From assembly GCA_900473805.1 (NCBI GenBank), contig UCMS01000004.1:62001-126000 (forward strand): DNA of 64,000 nucleotides, given 5' to 3'. Below the pieces are notes generated by a model, which made no database searches, was not told where the DNA came from, and saw only the letters and a list, made by a program, of their open reading frames with translations. Source of the DNA: Hyphomicrobiales bacterium (GTDB taxonomy: Bacteria > Pseudomonadota > Alphaproteobacteria > Rhizobiales > Rhizobiaceae). This document shows positions 45,203 through 54,836 of this stretch, one piece after another. Position numbers and translations under genes: made by a program. Positions within the stretch are counted from its first letter, which is position 1. Each line of letters starts with the position of its first letter.

Positions 45203-46147
45203 TCATGGCAGGAAACGGGCCTCAGGGACAAGTGACAACTGCGTGTCGAGCCGGGCGGCGGACAGATTTTCATCCGTCGCATGGGGGGCGGCGAGGGTGA
45301 TGGCGGCGCAGGCCGTACCCCGACGCAGCGCCTGGCAGAGGTCCAGGCCCGCGATCCGGGCATGCAGGAAACCCGCTGCAAAGGCATCGCCGGCGCCGGT
45401 GACATCGCCGATCGCCTTGATCGGGGCGGGCTCTATAACAGCGATGTGATCGGCGTCGAAGGCAACAGTTACGCCACCGCCGGAGGTTACCGAACCGCCG
45501 CGCAGCCCGCTGGCGCGCAGCAGATCGGGCCAGTCTTCGGCCCGGTCCGGTCTCTTGCCTGCGATGGCTTCGGCCTCGGCACCATTCATGAAGAGGTGAT
45601 GGAGATGGGGAAATGCGCTGCGCAGGCGCACGACCTTCGCCGGCGAAATCGCAATAGCCGAAACCGTCTTCCCGCCGGCTGCGGACAGGGCCGCAAGTGC
45701 TGCCAGGGTCTCTGCAGGGAGGTTGGCATCGCAGAGGACGTGAGCCGCAGCAGCGAGGCTGTCGCGCATGGAGCGGGCTCGAAGGCGCCGTGCGACGAAA
45801 GCGTCGTAAAGCGCCATGTCGGCCAGCGCGATGACGAGATTGCCGTCATTTTCCAGGATGGCGGTATAACTCGGGGTCGCCCGGTCCAGGAACAGGACAG
45901 GCCAGTCATCGATGCCTGCCCGTTCTGCTGCCTCGGCGACCGCCTGGCCGGCTGCATCCCCGCCGCGTGGCGCGATCAGGCGCACGGAGCGCCCAACACG
46001 GGCGAGATTGCGGGCCGCGTTGAAGACACCGCCGCCGGGTTCCTCGAACCACGATCCGGGATTGCTCGCACCCGGTCTTGTCTCGCCGGAGATGCGGGCG
46101 CGCCTGTCGATATGAGCACCTCCGACGGCCAGGATTTCGATACTCAT
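45203..46147 (-). CDS. psuK: PfkB family carbohydrate kinase, probable pseudouridine kinase
   Basis: A 314-aa ribokinase-like enzyme. The start carries IEILAVGGAHIDRRARI, the substrate lid contains EEPGGGVFNAARNLARVG, and the PfkB signature GDVTGAGDAFAAGFLHA has the catalytic Asp (in TGAGDAF). Substrate identity comes from the neighbour: it is directly upstream of psuG on the same strand, so it most likely phosphorylates pseudouridine. The ATG at 46147 has GGAGA upstream at eight bases. It is divergent from recA, with an SOS-box candidate in the shared region, which may or may not influence it. Confidence 0.88.
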   Translation of the reverse strand: MSIEILAVGGAHIDRRARISGETRPGASNPGSWFEEPGGGVFNAARNLARVGRSVRLIAPRGGDAAGQAVAEAAERAGIDDWPVLFLDRATPSYTAILENDGNLVIALADMALYDAFVARRLRARSMRDSLAAAAHVLCDANLPAETLAALAALSAAGGKTVSAIAISPAKVVRLRSAFPHLHHLFMNGAEAEAIAGKRPDRAEDWPDLLRASGLRGGSVTSGGGVTVAFDADHIAVIEPAPIKAIGDVTGAGDAFAAGFLHARIAGLDLCQALRRGTACAAITLAAPHATDENLSAARLDTQLSLVPEARFLP

Positions 46148-46247
46148 GACATCGTCTCCAGCCGGCTGCGAAGACGAATCGGAGAGCTCACATTTGGGAG
46201 CGAACCGACCGCAACAGCTCTGGCCCCGGCACCGATGGGTCCGCCCG

Positions 46248-46262
46248 GAACAAAATTCGAAC
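46248..46262. promoter_or_regulatory. SOS (LexA) box, perfect alphaproteobacterial form
   Basis: GAAC-AAAATTC-GAAC fits the alphaproteobacterial LexA site GAAC-N7-GAAC exactly. It lies in the psuK-recA divergent region, 128 bp before the recA ATG and 100 bp before psuK. LexA control of recA is established in this group; the exact promoter geometry is inferred. Confidence 0.75.
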
Positions 46263-46315
46263 ACACATCCGAAAAGCCTTTCCGAAGAAAGACTTCGATT
46301 GTTCTTGCGAAATGA

Positions 46316-46330
46316 GAACAAATAGAGTAC
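46316..46330. promoter_or_regulatory. Second, degenerate SOS box near recA
   Basis: GAAC-AAATAGA-GTAC matches the LexA site GAAC-N7-GAAC except for one base. It lies 60 bp upstream of the recA ATG, a likely promoter position. The first half is also the right arm of a longer inverted repeat, TTGTTCT-N9-AGAACAA (46299-46321). Confidence 0.6.
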
Positions 46331-46389
46331 ATGATGTCCATCGGCGGCTTCATTGCCTATGCGGCCTCAATAACCTAAAGGTGGATCGA

Positions 46390-47478
46390 ATGGCACAGAA
46401 TTCTTTGCGGCTTGTAGAGGACAAATCGGTGGATAAAAGCAAGGCATTGGAAGCGGCGCTCTCGCAGATCGAACGGTCGTTCGGCAAGGGCTCGATCATG
46501 AAACTCGGTGCGAACGAGAGCGTGGTCGAAGTCGAGACGGTCTCGACGGGTTCGCTCAGCCTCGATATCGCGCTCGGCATCGGCGGTCTGCCGAAGGGCC
46601 GTATCATTGAAGTTTATGGCCCGGAAAGCTCGGGTAAGACGACGCTGGCTCTGCAGACCATCGCGGAAGCCCAGAAGAAGGGCGGCATCTGTGCCTTTGT
46701 CGATGCCGAACACGCGCTCGATCCGGTCTATGCCCGCAAGCTGGGCGTCGATCTGCAGAACCTCCTGATCTCGCAGCCTGATACCGGCGAGCAGGCGCTC
46801 GAAATCACCGACACGCTGGTGCGCTCCGGTGCGATCGACGTGCTGGTCGTCGACTCGGTTGCAGCGCTTACACCGCGCGCCGAAATCGAAGGTGAGATGG
46901 GCGACAGCCTGCCGGGCATGCAGGCCCGTCTGATGAGCCAGGCGCTGCGCAAGCTGACAGCCTCCATCTCGCGCTCGAAGACCATGGTCATCTTCATCAA
47001 CCAGATCCGCATGAAGATCGGCGTGATGTTCGGTTCGCCGGAAACGACGACGGGCGGTAATGCGCTGAAATTCTACGCCTCGGTTCGTCTCGACATCCGC
47101 CGTATCGGCGCGGTGAAGGATCGCGAAGAGGTCGTCGGCAACCAGACCCGCGTGAAGGTCGTCAAGAACAAGATGGCGCCTCCCTTCAAGCAGGTCGAAT
47201 TCGACATAATGTATGGCGAAGGCGTTTCGAAGACGGGCGAACTGGTCGATCTCGGCGTCAAGGCCGGCATTGTCGAAAAATCCGGCGCCTGGTTCTCCTA
47301 CAACAGCCAGCGTCTGGGACAGGGCCGCGAGAATGCCAAGCTCTTCCTGCGCGACAATCCAGCCGTTGCCCAGGAAATTGAAATGGCGCTGCGCCAGAAT
47401 GCCGGGTTGATTGCCGAGCGTTTCCTGCAGAACGGTGGTCCGGACGCCAATGATGGCGATGGTGCCGACGATATCTGA
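46390..47478 (+). CDS. recA: Recombinase A
   Basis: Strand-exchange protein of homologous recombination and coprotease for LexA. The 362-aa protein has Walker [10 protein letters not shown], the PEIYGPESSG-type lead-in ([10 protein letters not shown]), Walker [11 protein letters not shown], the DNA-binding loop around [39 protein letters not shown] and an acidic C-terminus. The frame extends 26 codons upstream, but the ATG at 46390 ([11 protein letters not shown]) fits rhizobial RecA and has AAGGTGG nearby. SOS boxes upstream show DNA-damage control. A terminator follows, then alaS, the usual neighbour. Confidence 0.98.
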   Translation: MAQNSLRLVEDKSVDKSKALEAALSQIERSFGKGSIMKLGANESVVEVETVSTGSLSLDIALGIGGLPKGRIIEVYGPESSGKTTLALQTIAEAQKKGGICAFVDAEHALDPVYARKLGVDLQNLLISQPDTGEQALEITDTLVRSGAIDVLVVDSVAALTPRAEIEGEMGDSLPGMQARLMSQALRKLTASISRSKTMVIFINQIRMKIGVMFGSPETTTGGNALKFYASVRLDIRRIGAVKDREEVVGNQTRVKVVKNKMAPPFKQVEFDIMYGEGVSKTGELVDLGVKAGIVEKSGAWFSYNSQRLGQGRENAKLFLRDNPAVAQEIEMALRQNAGLIAERFLQNGGPDANDGDGADDI

Positions 47479-47502
47479 GGCCCAAGGCTCGCTTTGATTT
47501 TC

Positions 47503-47542
47503 ACCGGCCGCGTTTCGTCAGAAGCGCGGCCGGTTTTCGTTT
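47503..47542 (+). terminator. Terminator after recA
   Basis: ACCGGCCGCG and CGCGGCCGGT form a 10-bp stem around a 12-base loop, followed by TTTCGTTT. It lies 24 bp after the recA stop codon. Confidence 0.85.
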
Positions 47543-47641
47543 GGGCGTGCGGATACGCCGCTGGACAGGGGGCATGGCGGGCGATAAAAGCCATTGATTT
47601 TGCGAATTGGCCGGGTTCCCGGCCTGAATGAAGGGCGTGAC

Positions 47642-50299
47642 ATGAGCGGTGTAAACGACATCCGGTCGACTTTCCTCGATTACTTCAAGACGAACGGTCA
47701 CGAGGTTGTTTCCTCCAGTCCTCTGGTGCCGCGCAACGACCCGACGCTGATGTTCACCAATGCCGGCATGGTTCAGTTCAAGAACGTCTTCACCGGTCTC
47801 GAACAGCGCCCCTATTCGACGGCTGCGACCGCGCAGAAATGCGTGCGCGCCGGGGGCAAGCATAATGACCTCGACAATGTCGGATATACCGCCCGCCACC
47901 ATACCTTCTTTGAAATGCTGGGGAATTTCTCCTTTGGCGACTATTTCAAGGAGCGCGCCATCGAACTCGCCTGGAACCTGATCACCAAGGAATTCGGCAT
48001 CGACCGCAACCGGTTGCTGGTTACCGTCTACCACACCGATGACGAGGCTCACGGTCTGTGGAAGAAGATCGCCGGTCTTCCGGACGACAAGATCATCCGC
48101 ATTCCGACCAGCGACAATTTCTGGGCCATGGGTGATACCGGTCCGTGCGGTCCCTGTTCGGAAATCTTCTACGACCATGGCGACCATATCTGGGGTGGCC
48201 CTCCGGGTTCGCCCGAGGAAGACGGCGACCGCTTCATCGAGATCTGGAACCTCGTCTTCATGCAGTACGAGCAGATCACGAAGGAAGAGCGCATCAACCT
48301 TCCGCGTCCCTCGATCGATACCGGCATGGGTCTCGAGCGCATCGCCGCGCTGCTGCAGGGCAAGCACGACAATTACGACATTGACCTTTTCCGTGCCCTG
48401 ATCGACGCTTCCGTCGACCTCACCGGTGTGAAGGCCGAGGGTGAGCGTCGCGCCAGCCATCGCGTTATTGCTGACCATCTGCGCTCGTCTGCCTTCCTGA
48501 TCGCCGATGGCGTGCTGCCGTCGAACGAAGGCCGCGGCTATGTCCTTCGCCGTATCATGCGCCGCGCGATGCGCCATGCGCAGCTTCTCGGCGCCAAGGA
48601 TCCGATCATCTACAAGCTGCTGCCGGTCCTCGTGCAGCAGATGGGCCGCGCCTATCCGGAACTCGTGCGCGCCGAAGCTTTGATCTCCGAGACCCTGAAG
48701 CTTGAGGAAACCCGCTTCCGCAAGACCCTCGAGCGCGGCCTGACGCTGCTCTCCGACGCCACCGCCTCGCTCGACAAGGGCGACAGCCTGGATGGCGAGA
48801 CCGCCTTCAAGCTCTATGACACCTATGGCTTCCCGCTCGACCTGACCCAGGACGCCTTGCGCGGCCGCGGCATCGGCGTTGACCTCACCGGCTTCAACGA
48901 CGCGATGCAGCGCCAGAAGGCCGAAGCCCGCGCCAGCTGGGCGGGTTCCGGCGACAAGGCGCAGGAGACTGTCTGGTTCGAGCTCAAGGAAAAGTTCGGT
49001 GCGACCGAATTCCTCGGTTACAGCGCCGAGACCGCAGAGGGGCAGGTTCTCGCCATCGTGAAGGATGGCAAGGTCGTCGACCAGGCGAGCGCCGGCGAAG
49101 AGGTTCAAATCGTCGTCAACCAGACGCCTTTCTACGGCGAGTCCGGTGGCCAGATGGGGGATACCGGCGAGATCGTCGGTGAAGGTTTCTCGCTGTCTGT
49201 GAGCGACACCCAGAAGAAGGGCGAAGGCGTCTTCGTGCACGTCGCGGCCGTCCAGAACGGTATCGTCAAGGCTGGTGACGCAGTGCAGCTCAATGTCGAC
49301 CATGCACGCCGCTCGCGCCTGCGCTCCAACCATTCTGCCACGCATTTGCTGCACGAAGCGCTGCGCGAAATCCTCGGCACGCATGTGGCTCAGAAGGGCT
49401 CGCTGGTGGCGCCCGAGCGTCTCCGTTTCGATATTTCGCATCCCAAGCCGATTACCGCCGAGGAGTTGAAGGTCGTTGAGGAGATGGCGAACGAGATCAT
49501 CCTGCAGAATTCTCCGGTTACCACCCGGTTGATGGCGGTGGATGACGCGATCGCCGAGGGCGCAATGGCACTGTTCGGCGAAAAGTACGGTGACGAAGTG
49601 CGGGTGGTCTCGATGGGAACAGCGCTGCGCGGCGAAAAGGCCGGCAAGTCCTATTCCACCGAACTGTGCGGCGGTACGCATGTGAGTGCAACTGGTGACA
49701 TCGGTCTTGTCCGTCTCGTCGGGGAAAGTGCCGTCGGTGCCGGGGTTCGCCGGATCGAGGCGCTGACCGGGGATGCGGCGCGTGCCTATCTCGCCGAGCA
49801 GGATGAGCGTGTGAAGGCGCTGGCTGCTTCGCTTAAGGTTCAGCCGGCCGATGTGGTCGGTCGCGTTGAAACCCTGATCGACGAGCGCCGCAAGCTCGAA
49901 AAGGAGCTGGCGGATGCCAAGCGCAAACTCGCCATGGGCGGCGGCGCGAGCGGCGGCGCCGAAGCACCAAAGGTCGTGAACGGCATCAGCTTTGTCGGGC
50001 GGGTGTTGCACGGTGTTGACGCCAAAGACCTGAAGGGTATGGCCGACGAAGCCAAGGTCGGGCTGGAGCAGGCCGTCGTCCTGCTGATCGCCGTGTCGGA
50101 TGACGGCAAGGCCAGCGCGGTGGTTTCAGTGACGCCGAACCTGACGGAACGGCTGAGCGCCGTGGATCTGGTGCGTGTCGCGTCCGCGGCACTCGGTGGT
50201 AAAGGCGGCGGCGGCCGCCCGGACATGGCCCAGGCGGGCGGTCCGGATGGTGGCCAGGCCGAGGCGGCGGTTGCCGCCGTCGAAGCCGCGCTCGTCTGA
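47642..50299 (+). CDS. alaS: Alanyl-tRNA synthetase
   Basis: Charges tRNA-Ala with alanine. The 885-aa class II synthetase has the catalytic core ([41 protein letters not shown]), the tRNA-recognition helical region, the editing domain with its zinc site ([12 protein letters not shown] and ELCGGTHV) and a C-terminal coiled coil plus glycine-rich C-Ala domain ([17 protein letters not shown], ending in [16 protein letters not shown]). It is full length. The ATG at 47642 follows GAAGGGCGTGAC. It lies downstream of recA but behind a terminator, so it probably has its own promoter. Confidence 0.98.
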   Translation: MSGVNDIRSTFLDYFKTNGHEVVSSSPLVPRNDPTLMFTNAGMVQFKNVFTGLEQRPYSTAATAQKCVRAGGKHNDLDNVGYTARHHTFFEMLGNFSFGDYFKERAIELAWNLITKEFGIDRNRLLVTVYHTDDEAHGLWKKIAGLPDDKIIRIPTSDNFWAMGDTGPCGPCSEIFYDHGDHIWGGPPGSPEEDGDRFIEIWNLVFMQYEQITKEERINLPRPSIDTGMGLERIAALLQGKHDNYDIDLFRALIDASVDLTGVKAEGERRASHRVIADHLRSSAFLIADGVLPSNEGRGYVLRRIMRRAMRHAQLLGAKDPIIYKLLPVLVQQMGRAYPELVRAEALISETLKLEETRFRKTLERGLTLLSDATASLDKGDSLDGETAFKLYDTYGFPLDLTQDALRGRGIGVDLTGFNDAMQRQKAEARASWAGSGDKAQETVWFELKEKFGATEFLGYSAETAEGQVLAIVKDGKVVDQASAGEEVQIVVNQTPFYGESGGQMGDTGEIVGEGFSLSVSDTQKKGEGVFVHVAAVQNGIVKAGDAVQLNVDHARRSRLRSNHSATHLLHEALREILGTHVAQKGSLVAPERLRFDISHPKPITAEELKVVEEMANEIILQNSPVTTRLMAVDDAIAEGAMALFGEKYGDEVRVVSMGTALRGEKAGKSYSTELCGGTHVSATGDIGLVRLVGESAVGAGVRRIEALTGDAARAYLAEQDERVKALAASLKVQPADVVGRVETLIDERRKLEKELADAKRKLAMGGGASGGAEAPKVVNGISFVGRVLHGVDAKDLKGMADEAKVGLEQAVVLLIAVSDDGKASAVVSVTPNLTERLSAVDLVRVASAALGGKGGGGRPDMAQAGGPDGGQAEAAVAAVEAALV

Positions 50300-50321
50300 A
50301 GCGGACTTGGATAGAATGACA

Positions 50322-50350
50322 GAGGGCCGGCCATTCGTGCCGGCTCTTTT
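50322..50350 (+). terminator. Terminator after alaS
   Basis: GCCGGC (50326-50331) pairs with GCCGGC (50339-50344), extended by AG/CT pairs past a bulge and followed by CTTTTGCTTT. It sits 23 bp after the alaS stop. Confidence 0.7.
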
Positions 50351-50507
50351 GCTTTGTGGCTCATTCGAGACGCGAAAACGCCGGTTCAAGCCGTTTCGTC
50401 GCAGATGGTCCCCGCAGTTTTCGTGGATACATCGGTGAATTTACCGAAGCGTTTTGGGTTTTCTTCAATTTTCGCTGTCATGGTCCAGCCGTTCGCGAGG
50501 TTTGGAC

Positions 50508-51764
50508 TTGGACCACATTTTTCATATACCGACTCTGAGCCTCTGCCTGTCAGCGGTCTGCATCACCGTGTCGGTGTTTGTGACGGTGTTGTGGTACGAG
50601 GACAGAGGCAATCGGGCGCTGGCGTTCTGGTCGCTCGGTCTTTGGGCGGGCTGTGGCGGGCTCGGGCTTCTCGCTCTTCGTGATGTGGCGCCACCGGTTG
50701 TGGCGCTCGGCTTTGGCAATGCCTTCAGTCTGTGGAGCCTTGGTCTCATCTGGCTCGGCTGCATCGCCTTCGACCGGCTGGAGATCCGTTTTCCGGCAGT
50801 CAAAGCCTTCTCATGCGGCGCGATCTGGCTGGTCTGCTTTGCGCTGTGGCCGCGCTTTGCCGCCGATCTCAACATGCGGATCGTCGTCTGTTCCGTGCTC
50901 TTCTGTCTTGCGTCTCTCATGGTCACGTCGGCCATACGGCGGGGTTATCGACAGGATCCGATGGCGGCACGGCGCCTGGCCATCTTTGCCTTCGGCGGTC
51001 ATGGGCTTGTCTATCTGATCCGCGTACCGATGCCACTGGTCGAACCAGTGACGCTTTCGGCTGGCTACGGGCCGCTCTGGTTCGGGCTGATGATGTTCAT
51101 CTTTTTCGTGCAGGGGCTGGTCGGCGTGCTCGCGATCTTCGCCATGGTCTATGAGCGGACGCTGCGTGCCCATAAGCTGGCCTCTGAAATCGACTTCCTT
51201 ACCGCGGTGCCGAACCGCCGCGCCTTCCTTCTGGCGGTCGAAAGCAGTCGGCAGAAACCCGAGGGCGCTTCGGCAGGCGCCATTCTTGCGCTGGTCGATG
51301 CGGATCATTTCAAATCGATCAATGACACGCATGGTCATGCCGCGGGCGATGCGGTGTTGGTGGCCCTTGCGGCCTTCTTGTCGGGGCGGCTTCCGAAGGG
51401 GGGCGTTTTCGGCCGATTGGGCGGCGAGGAGTTCGGCATCTATCTGCCGTCACCTCAGGTGGAACACGAGCCCGATCTCCTGGAGAGTTTGCGGGTCGCT
51501 GTCGGAAGGCTCGATATTCGCCAGGGGGAGACGCCGCTGCCGGTGACGATCAGCCTCGGTGCCGTGCGCCTCGCAGCCGGAGATGTCGATCTGCAGATGG
51601 CGCTCGCGGCCGCAGACCGGGCTCTCTATGCCTCCAAGAAAGGCGGCCGTGACAAGTTGAGCTGGTCTGATTTCGATGTAATGCCGTCGTCGACCGTGCC
51701 GTTGCAGGCGCTACAGCCCCGACCGAGCGGCGAGACGCTTGAACCGGCGCGTCCGGCTGCTTGA
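50508..51764 (+). CDS. Membrane-bound GGDEF diguanylate cyclase
   Basis: Makes cyclic di-GMP from GTP. The 418-aa protein has about six to seven hydrophobic segments in the first 225 residues (a compact membrane sensor, ligand unknown), then a GGDEF domain with VDADHFKSINDTHGHAAGD and the active-site GGEEF (about 305-309). Both catalytic signatures are intact. The allosteric inhibition site R-x-x-D normally five residues before it is absent, so product feedback may be lost. TTG at 50508 with GAGG seven bases away is the likeliest start; the open frame runs further upstream without homology. It converges with the SulP gene. Confidence 0.9.
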   Translation: MDHIFHIPTLSLCLSAVCITVSVFVTVLWYEDRGNRALAFWSLGLWAGCGGLGLLALRDVAPPVVALGFGNAFSLWSLGLIWLGCIAFDRLEIRFPAVKAFSCGAIWLVCFALWPRFAADLNMRIVVCSVLFCLASLMVTSAIRRGYRQDPMAARRLAIFAFGGHGLVYLIRVPMPLVEPVTLSAGYGPLWFGLMMFIFFVQGLVGVLAIFAMVYERTLRAHKLASEIDFLTAVPNRRAFLLAVESSRQKPEGASAGAILALVDADHFKSINDTHGHAAGDAVLVALAAFLSGRLPKGGVFGRLGGEEFGIYLPSPQVEHEPDLLESLRVAVGRLDIRQGETPLPVTISLGAVRLAAGDVDLQMALAAADRALYASKKGGRDKLSWSDFDVMPSSTVPLQALQPRPSGETLEPARPAA

Positions 51765-51785
51765 TCGCTTCCATCGTCAGTCACG

Positions 51786-53408
51786 TCAGATGCTATCGCC
51801 GCGGATGGCCCAGCGGGCCTGCGTGAGTGTCGTGGTGACGACGATGTCCTTCATGGGCAATTCGTGGTGGGCCAGCAGCAGGCGTATCTCCGGGCGTTCG
51901 CTGACGACATAGACGCTGACCCCGGATCGCTGGGCCTTCTTGATGACGCCCGCGAGCAAATTGGCCCCTGACGTATCGATAAACTGAATGCCGCTGCAAT
52001 CGAGCACGAGATTGCGGTGACCGGCCGCAATCCGGTCGAGCACGGCGCTTGCCGCAGCAACGGCGCCGAAAAAGAAGGCTCCGTCGAGCCGGTAGACCAC
52101 CGTGTCGGCATCACTGTTGTCGAGGGGGAGTTCATCCTCCTGGGTGGTTATTCTGAGGCTTTTCGCCATGTGCCGGATGAACTGCAGCGCCGCGAGCGAC
52201 ACGCCGACGAGTATGCCTTCGGTGAGGTCGCGGAAAATGACCAGGAGGAACGTGACCGCCAGCACCAGCGTTTCTCCGCGCGAGGTGCGTATCAGCGCGA
52301 CGATTGCGGAACGTTCCACCATGTTCCAGGACACGACAGCCAGAACGCCGGCGAGGCTTGCCAGCGGGATGTAGGCGGCAAGCGGTGCGGCAACCAGCAT
52401 GAAGAACAGCAGAAACACCGCGTGAAGCATCCCGGAGATGGGGCTTGTTGCTCCGGCTCTTACGTTGGTGGCGGTCCGGGCGATCGTGCCGGTGACGCAG
52501 ATGCCGCCAAAAGCTGCGGAACCGATATTTGCGATCCCCTGCGCCACAAGTTCCATATTCGAACGATGGCGTCGTCCGGTCATGCCATCGGCGACCACGG
52601 CCGACAGAAGTGATTCAATCGCACCGAGAAGGGCAAAGGCTACGGCGTCCGGCAAGACAGAGACAATCCGCTCCGGCGACAGTTGTGGCATGCTCGGCAT
52701 GGGGAGGCCCGAGGGAATGCCGCCGAACTTCGAGCCGATGGTCGACACCGGCAGATGCAGGAGAGAAGCGGCGACCGACGCGGTGATCACGGCAATGAGC
52801 AAGCCGGGCCAGGTCGGCCGAAGGCGGCGGAGGAGGAGAATGACAGCGATGGTCAGACCGGCGACGGCCGCGGCAGACAGGGAAAAGCCGGGCAGGGCGG
52901 ACAGGATCGCCGGGATTTTGTCGAGCAAGGGCCCGGGTTCCCCGCCCGCAAAGGTCAAGCCGAGAAGCTCGCCGATCTGGCTTGCAAAGATGATCACCGC
53001 AATGCCCGCTGTGAAGCCGATGGTGACGGGATAGGGGATGAACTTGATGTAGTCTCCGAGCCGCAACACGCCGGCAGCGACCAGCATCAGTCCCGCGATC
53101 GCGGTCGCCAGGAGCAGTCCGTCGATGCCATGGCGGCTGACGGTCGCTGCCACGAGCACGATGAAGGCTCCGGCCGGGCCGCCGATCTGGTGGCGGCTGC
53201 CTCCGAGGGCCGACACAATGAAACCGCCGACGATCGCCGTGTAGAGACCGCGATCGGGCGTCACCCCCGAGGCAATTGCAATCGCCATGGATAGGGGAAG
53301 CGCGACGATGGCGACGGTCAGACCGGCAAGGACATCGGCCTTTAGCCGCGCAACATCGTAGCCCTCCCGGAACACACTGACGGTCTTCGGGAGAAGGTCT
53401 TCTTTCAT
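51786..53408 (-). CDS. SulP family inorganic anion transporter with STAS domain
   Basis: A 540-aa secondary transporter. About 12 membrane segments cover residues 25-405, with the SulP signatures VALPLSMAIAIASGVTPDRGLYTAIV and GGSRHQIGGPAGAFIVLV near the start. A cytoplasmic STAS domain follows (about 435-540: VVYRLDGAFFFGA, VLDCSGIQFIDTSGANLL). Substrate may be sulfate, bicarbonate or another anion; nothing nearby decides it. No carbonic anhydrase is fused. The ATG at 53408 has a weak ribosome site. Confidence 0.92.
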   Translation of the reverse strand: MKEDLLPKTVSVFREGYDVARLKADVLAGLTVAIVALPLSMAIAIASGVTPDRGLYTAIVGGFIVSALGGSRHQIGGPAGAFIVLVAATVSRHGIDGLLLATAIAGLMLVAAGVLRLGDYIKFIPYPVTIGFTAGIAVIIFASQIGELLGLTFAGGEPGPLLDKIPAILSALPGFSLSAAAVAGLTIAVILLLRRLRPTWPGLLIAVITASVAASLLHLPVSTIGSKFGGIPSGLPMPSMPQLSPERIVSVLPDAVAFALLGAIESLLSAVVADGMTGRRHRSNMELVAQGIANIGSAAFGGICVTGTIARTATNVRAGATSPISGMLHAVFLLFFMLVAAPLAAYIPLASLAGVLAVVSWNMVERSAIVALIRTSRGETLVLAVTFLLVIFRDLTEGILVGVSLAALQFIRHMAKSLRITTQEDELPLDNSDADTVVYRLDGAFFFGAVAAASAVLDRIAAGHRNLVLDCSGIQFIDTSGANLLAGVIKKAQRSGVSVYVVSERPEIRLLLAHHELPMKDIVVTTTLTQARWAIRGDSI

Positions 53409-53547
53409 GGCATCGGATGCGAAGCGTCGGGCATGAGACTACCCAAGGTCAGGGGTTCCGAGATCATAGGACCTGAGTCTATTGCGTCTTGCAATCGGCC
53501 AACCGGCTTCAATTCGGAGTTCTTCTCTCAACCGCTGGTCAACGCAG

Positions 53548-54177
53548 TCAGGGTGCAGCCTTTTGCAGTTCTGCAGCCGCGGCGTCATCAAGCGCGCGGG
53601 CTCGCTGATGGGCAGGGCGGGCGGCCAGGGCGGCAAAATAGTCTTCGAAGGCCGGACGCTTCTCTACCGACCCGAATTGCAGACCCCAGCCGATATGGGA
53701 GCCGACATAGACATCGGCAGCGGAAAAGCGGTCGCCAGCGACGAACTGTCGACCCGAAAGTGCCGTTTCAAGCGTGTCCATGACCGTTTCAAAGGAACCG
53801 TAACCGACCATGCCTTTCCGCTCCTTCGGAACCTCGACATTCAGGCTTCGATTGGTGACGGCAGCCTCCAACGGACCCGCGGCAAAGAACATCCAGCGAT
53901 AGTAATCACCGCGATCCCCGAGGGCCGGCGCGAGGCCGGCAGCAGGAAAGGCGTCGGCTAGATAGGCGCAGATGGCGGCGCATTCGGTCACCACTGTCTC
54001 GCCGTGACGAATTGCCGGCACCTTGCCCATCGGGTTGATGCGGCGATAGGCTTCAGCTTTCATCTCTGGGCCGTAGTTGATGACATGGGCCTCATAAGGC
54101 TGGCCGAGTTCCTCTAGCATCCAGCGGGCGATGCGTCCGCGCGAGAGGGGATGCGTGTAGAAATGCAGATCCGTCAT
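53548..54177 (-). CDS. Glutathione S-transferase family protein
   Basis: A 209-aa GST. The thioredoxin-like N-terminal domain has LHFYTHPLSRGRIARWMLEELG (Ser in the position of the catalytic residue), GKVPAIRHGETVVTECAAICAYLAD (the cis-Pro and the glutathione-binding Glu), and an all-helical C-terminal domain with VAGDRFSAADVYVGS. ATG at 54177 is preferred because GGAG lies seven bases upstream; an ATG two codons earlier (54183) is too close to the same site. The substrate is unknown. It shares a minus-strand orientation with the SulP gene. Confidence 0.92.
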   Translation of the reverse strand: MTDLHFYTHPLSRGRIARWMLEELGQPYEAHVINYGPEMKAEAYRRINPMGKVPAIRHGETVVTECAAICAYLADAFPAAGLAPALGDRGDYYRWMFFAAGPLEAAVTNRSLNVEVPKERKGMVGYGSFETVMDTLETALSGRQFVAGDRFSAADVYVGSHIGWGLQFGSVEKRPAFEDYFAALAARPAHQRARALDDAAAAELQKAAP

Positions 54178-54273
54178 GGCCATTCTCCCATCTGCTGCCT
54201 TTATCCCCGGACATGACCGCAGTCATGACCTGCTGCGGTTGTCCGGCCTCCACCTTGTGATTACAGTTTTTCC

Positions 54274-54783
54274 ATGGCCAATGACAACAGACCTTTCCTC
54301 CTCGTCGCCTATCCGGCGCGCGCCGTCCCACTTCTCGGCGTCACCCTGCTCACCATTGTGTTCGCGGTCGCTTTCGGCGGTGTTCTGGCGCAGGTGCTCG
54401 GCGGCGGCTTCGCATCGCTGACCAATCTTTTCTACATCGTCGTGCTGGCGGTCAGCTTTGTCGGATTGCACCGTAGCTTCCGGCGGATCGCCGGCGCGCT
54501 CAAGCCGGCGCTTGAACTGAACGACGAGGAGATTGTCGATTACCGAAGCGACACCCGGATCGCATGGGAAACCATCGTCGAGTTCGAGCAGCGTCGCACG
54601 GGGCGACAGACATTCATGCGCTTCCGTTATCTCGACGAGGAGGCCCCGGAGGTGGAGCATGTGGCCGACCTTCTCTTGAGCGGATTGAGCGTTTCCAGCG
54701 TTCGCCTCGCGAACCGCATTCGGGAGCGATTTGCCCGGATCGAGGCCGAAAATGTCGGGGAGGAGGCGCTTGAAGAGGCATGA
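54274..54783 (+). CDS. Membrane protein of unknown function with PH-like domain
   Basis: A 169-aa protein with two membrane segments (about 17-40 and 49-66) forming a hairpin, followed by a cytoplasmic beta-rich part (ALELNDEEIVDYRSDTRIAWETIVEFEQRR) and an acidic helix. The layout of two helices then a small PH-like domain recalls the STM3941/YdbT-like families, but I cannot name it. The ribosome site is weak. Its stop codon lies inside the A-run of the icd terminator. It is divergent from the GST gene. Confidence 0.75.
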   Translation: MANDNRPFLLVAYPARAVPLLGVTLLTIVFAVAFGGVLAQVLGGGFASLTNLFYIVVLAVSFVGLHRSFRRIAGALKPALELNDEEIVDYRSDTRIAWETIVEFEQRRTGRQTFMRFRYLDEEAPEVEHVADLLLSGLSVSSVRLANRIRERFARIEAENVGEEALEEA

Positions 54784-54809
54784 AAAAACCCGGCCATTGC
54801 TGGCCGGGT
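54783..54809 (-). terminator. Terminator for icd
   Basis: ACCCGGCCA and TGGCCGGGT form a perfect 9-bp stem with loop TTGC, flanked on the left by six A residues (a T-run in the minus-strand transcript). It lies 28 bp after the icd stop and touches the stop codon of the convergent gene. Confidence 0.85.
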
Positions 54810-54836
54810 CGATGGATTGCTTGGCGTGAATGCCGA

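Noticed and set aside
47501..50011. An 836-codon open frame antisense to alaS
   Set aside because: alaS is unmistakable on the + strand; the antisense product is low-complexity and has no recognisable motif.
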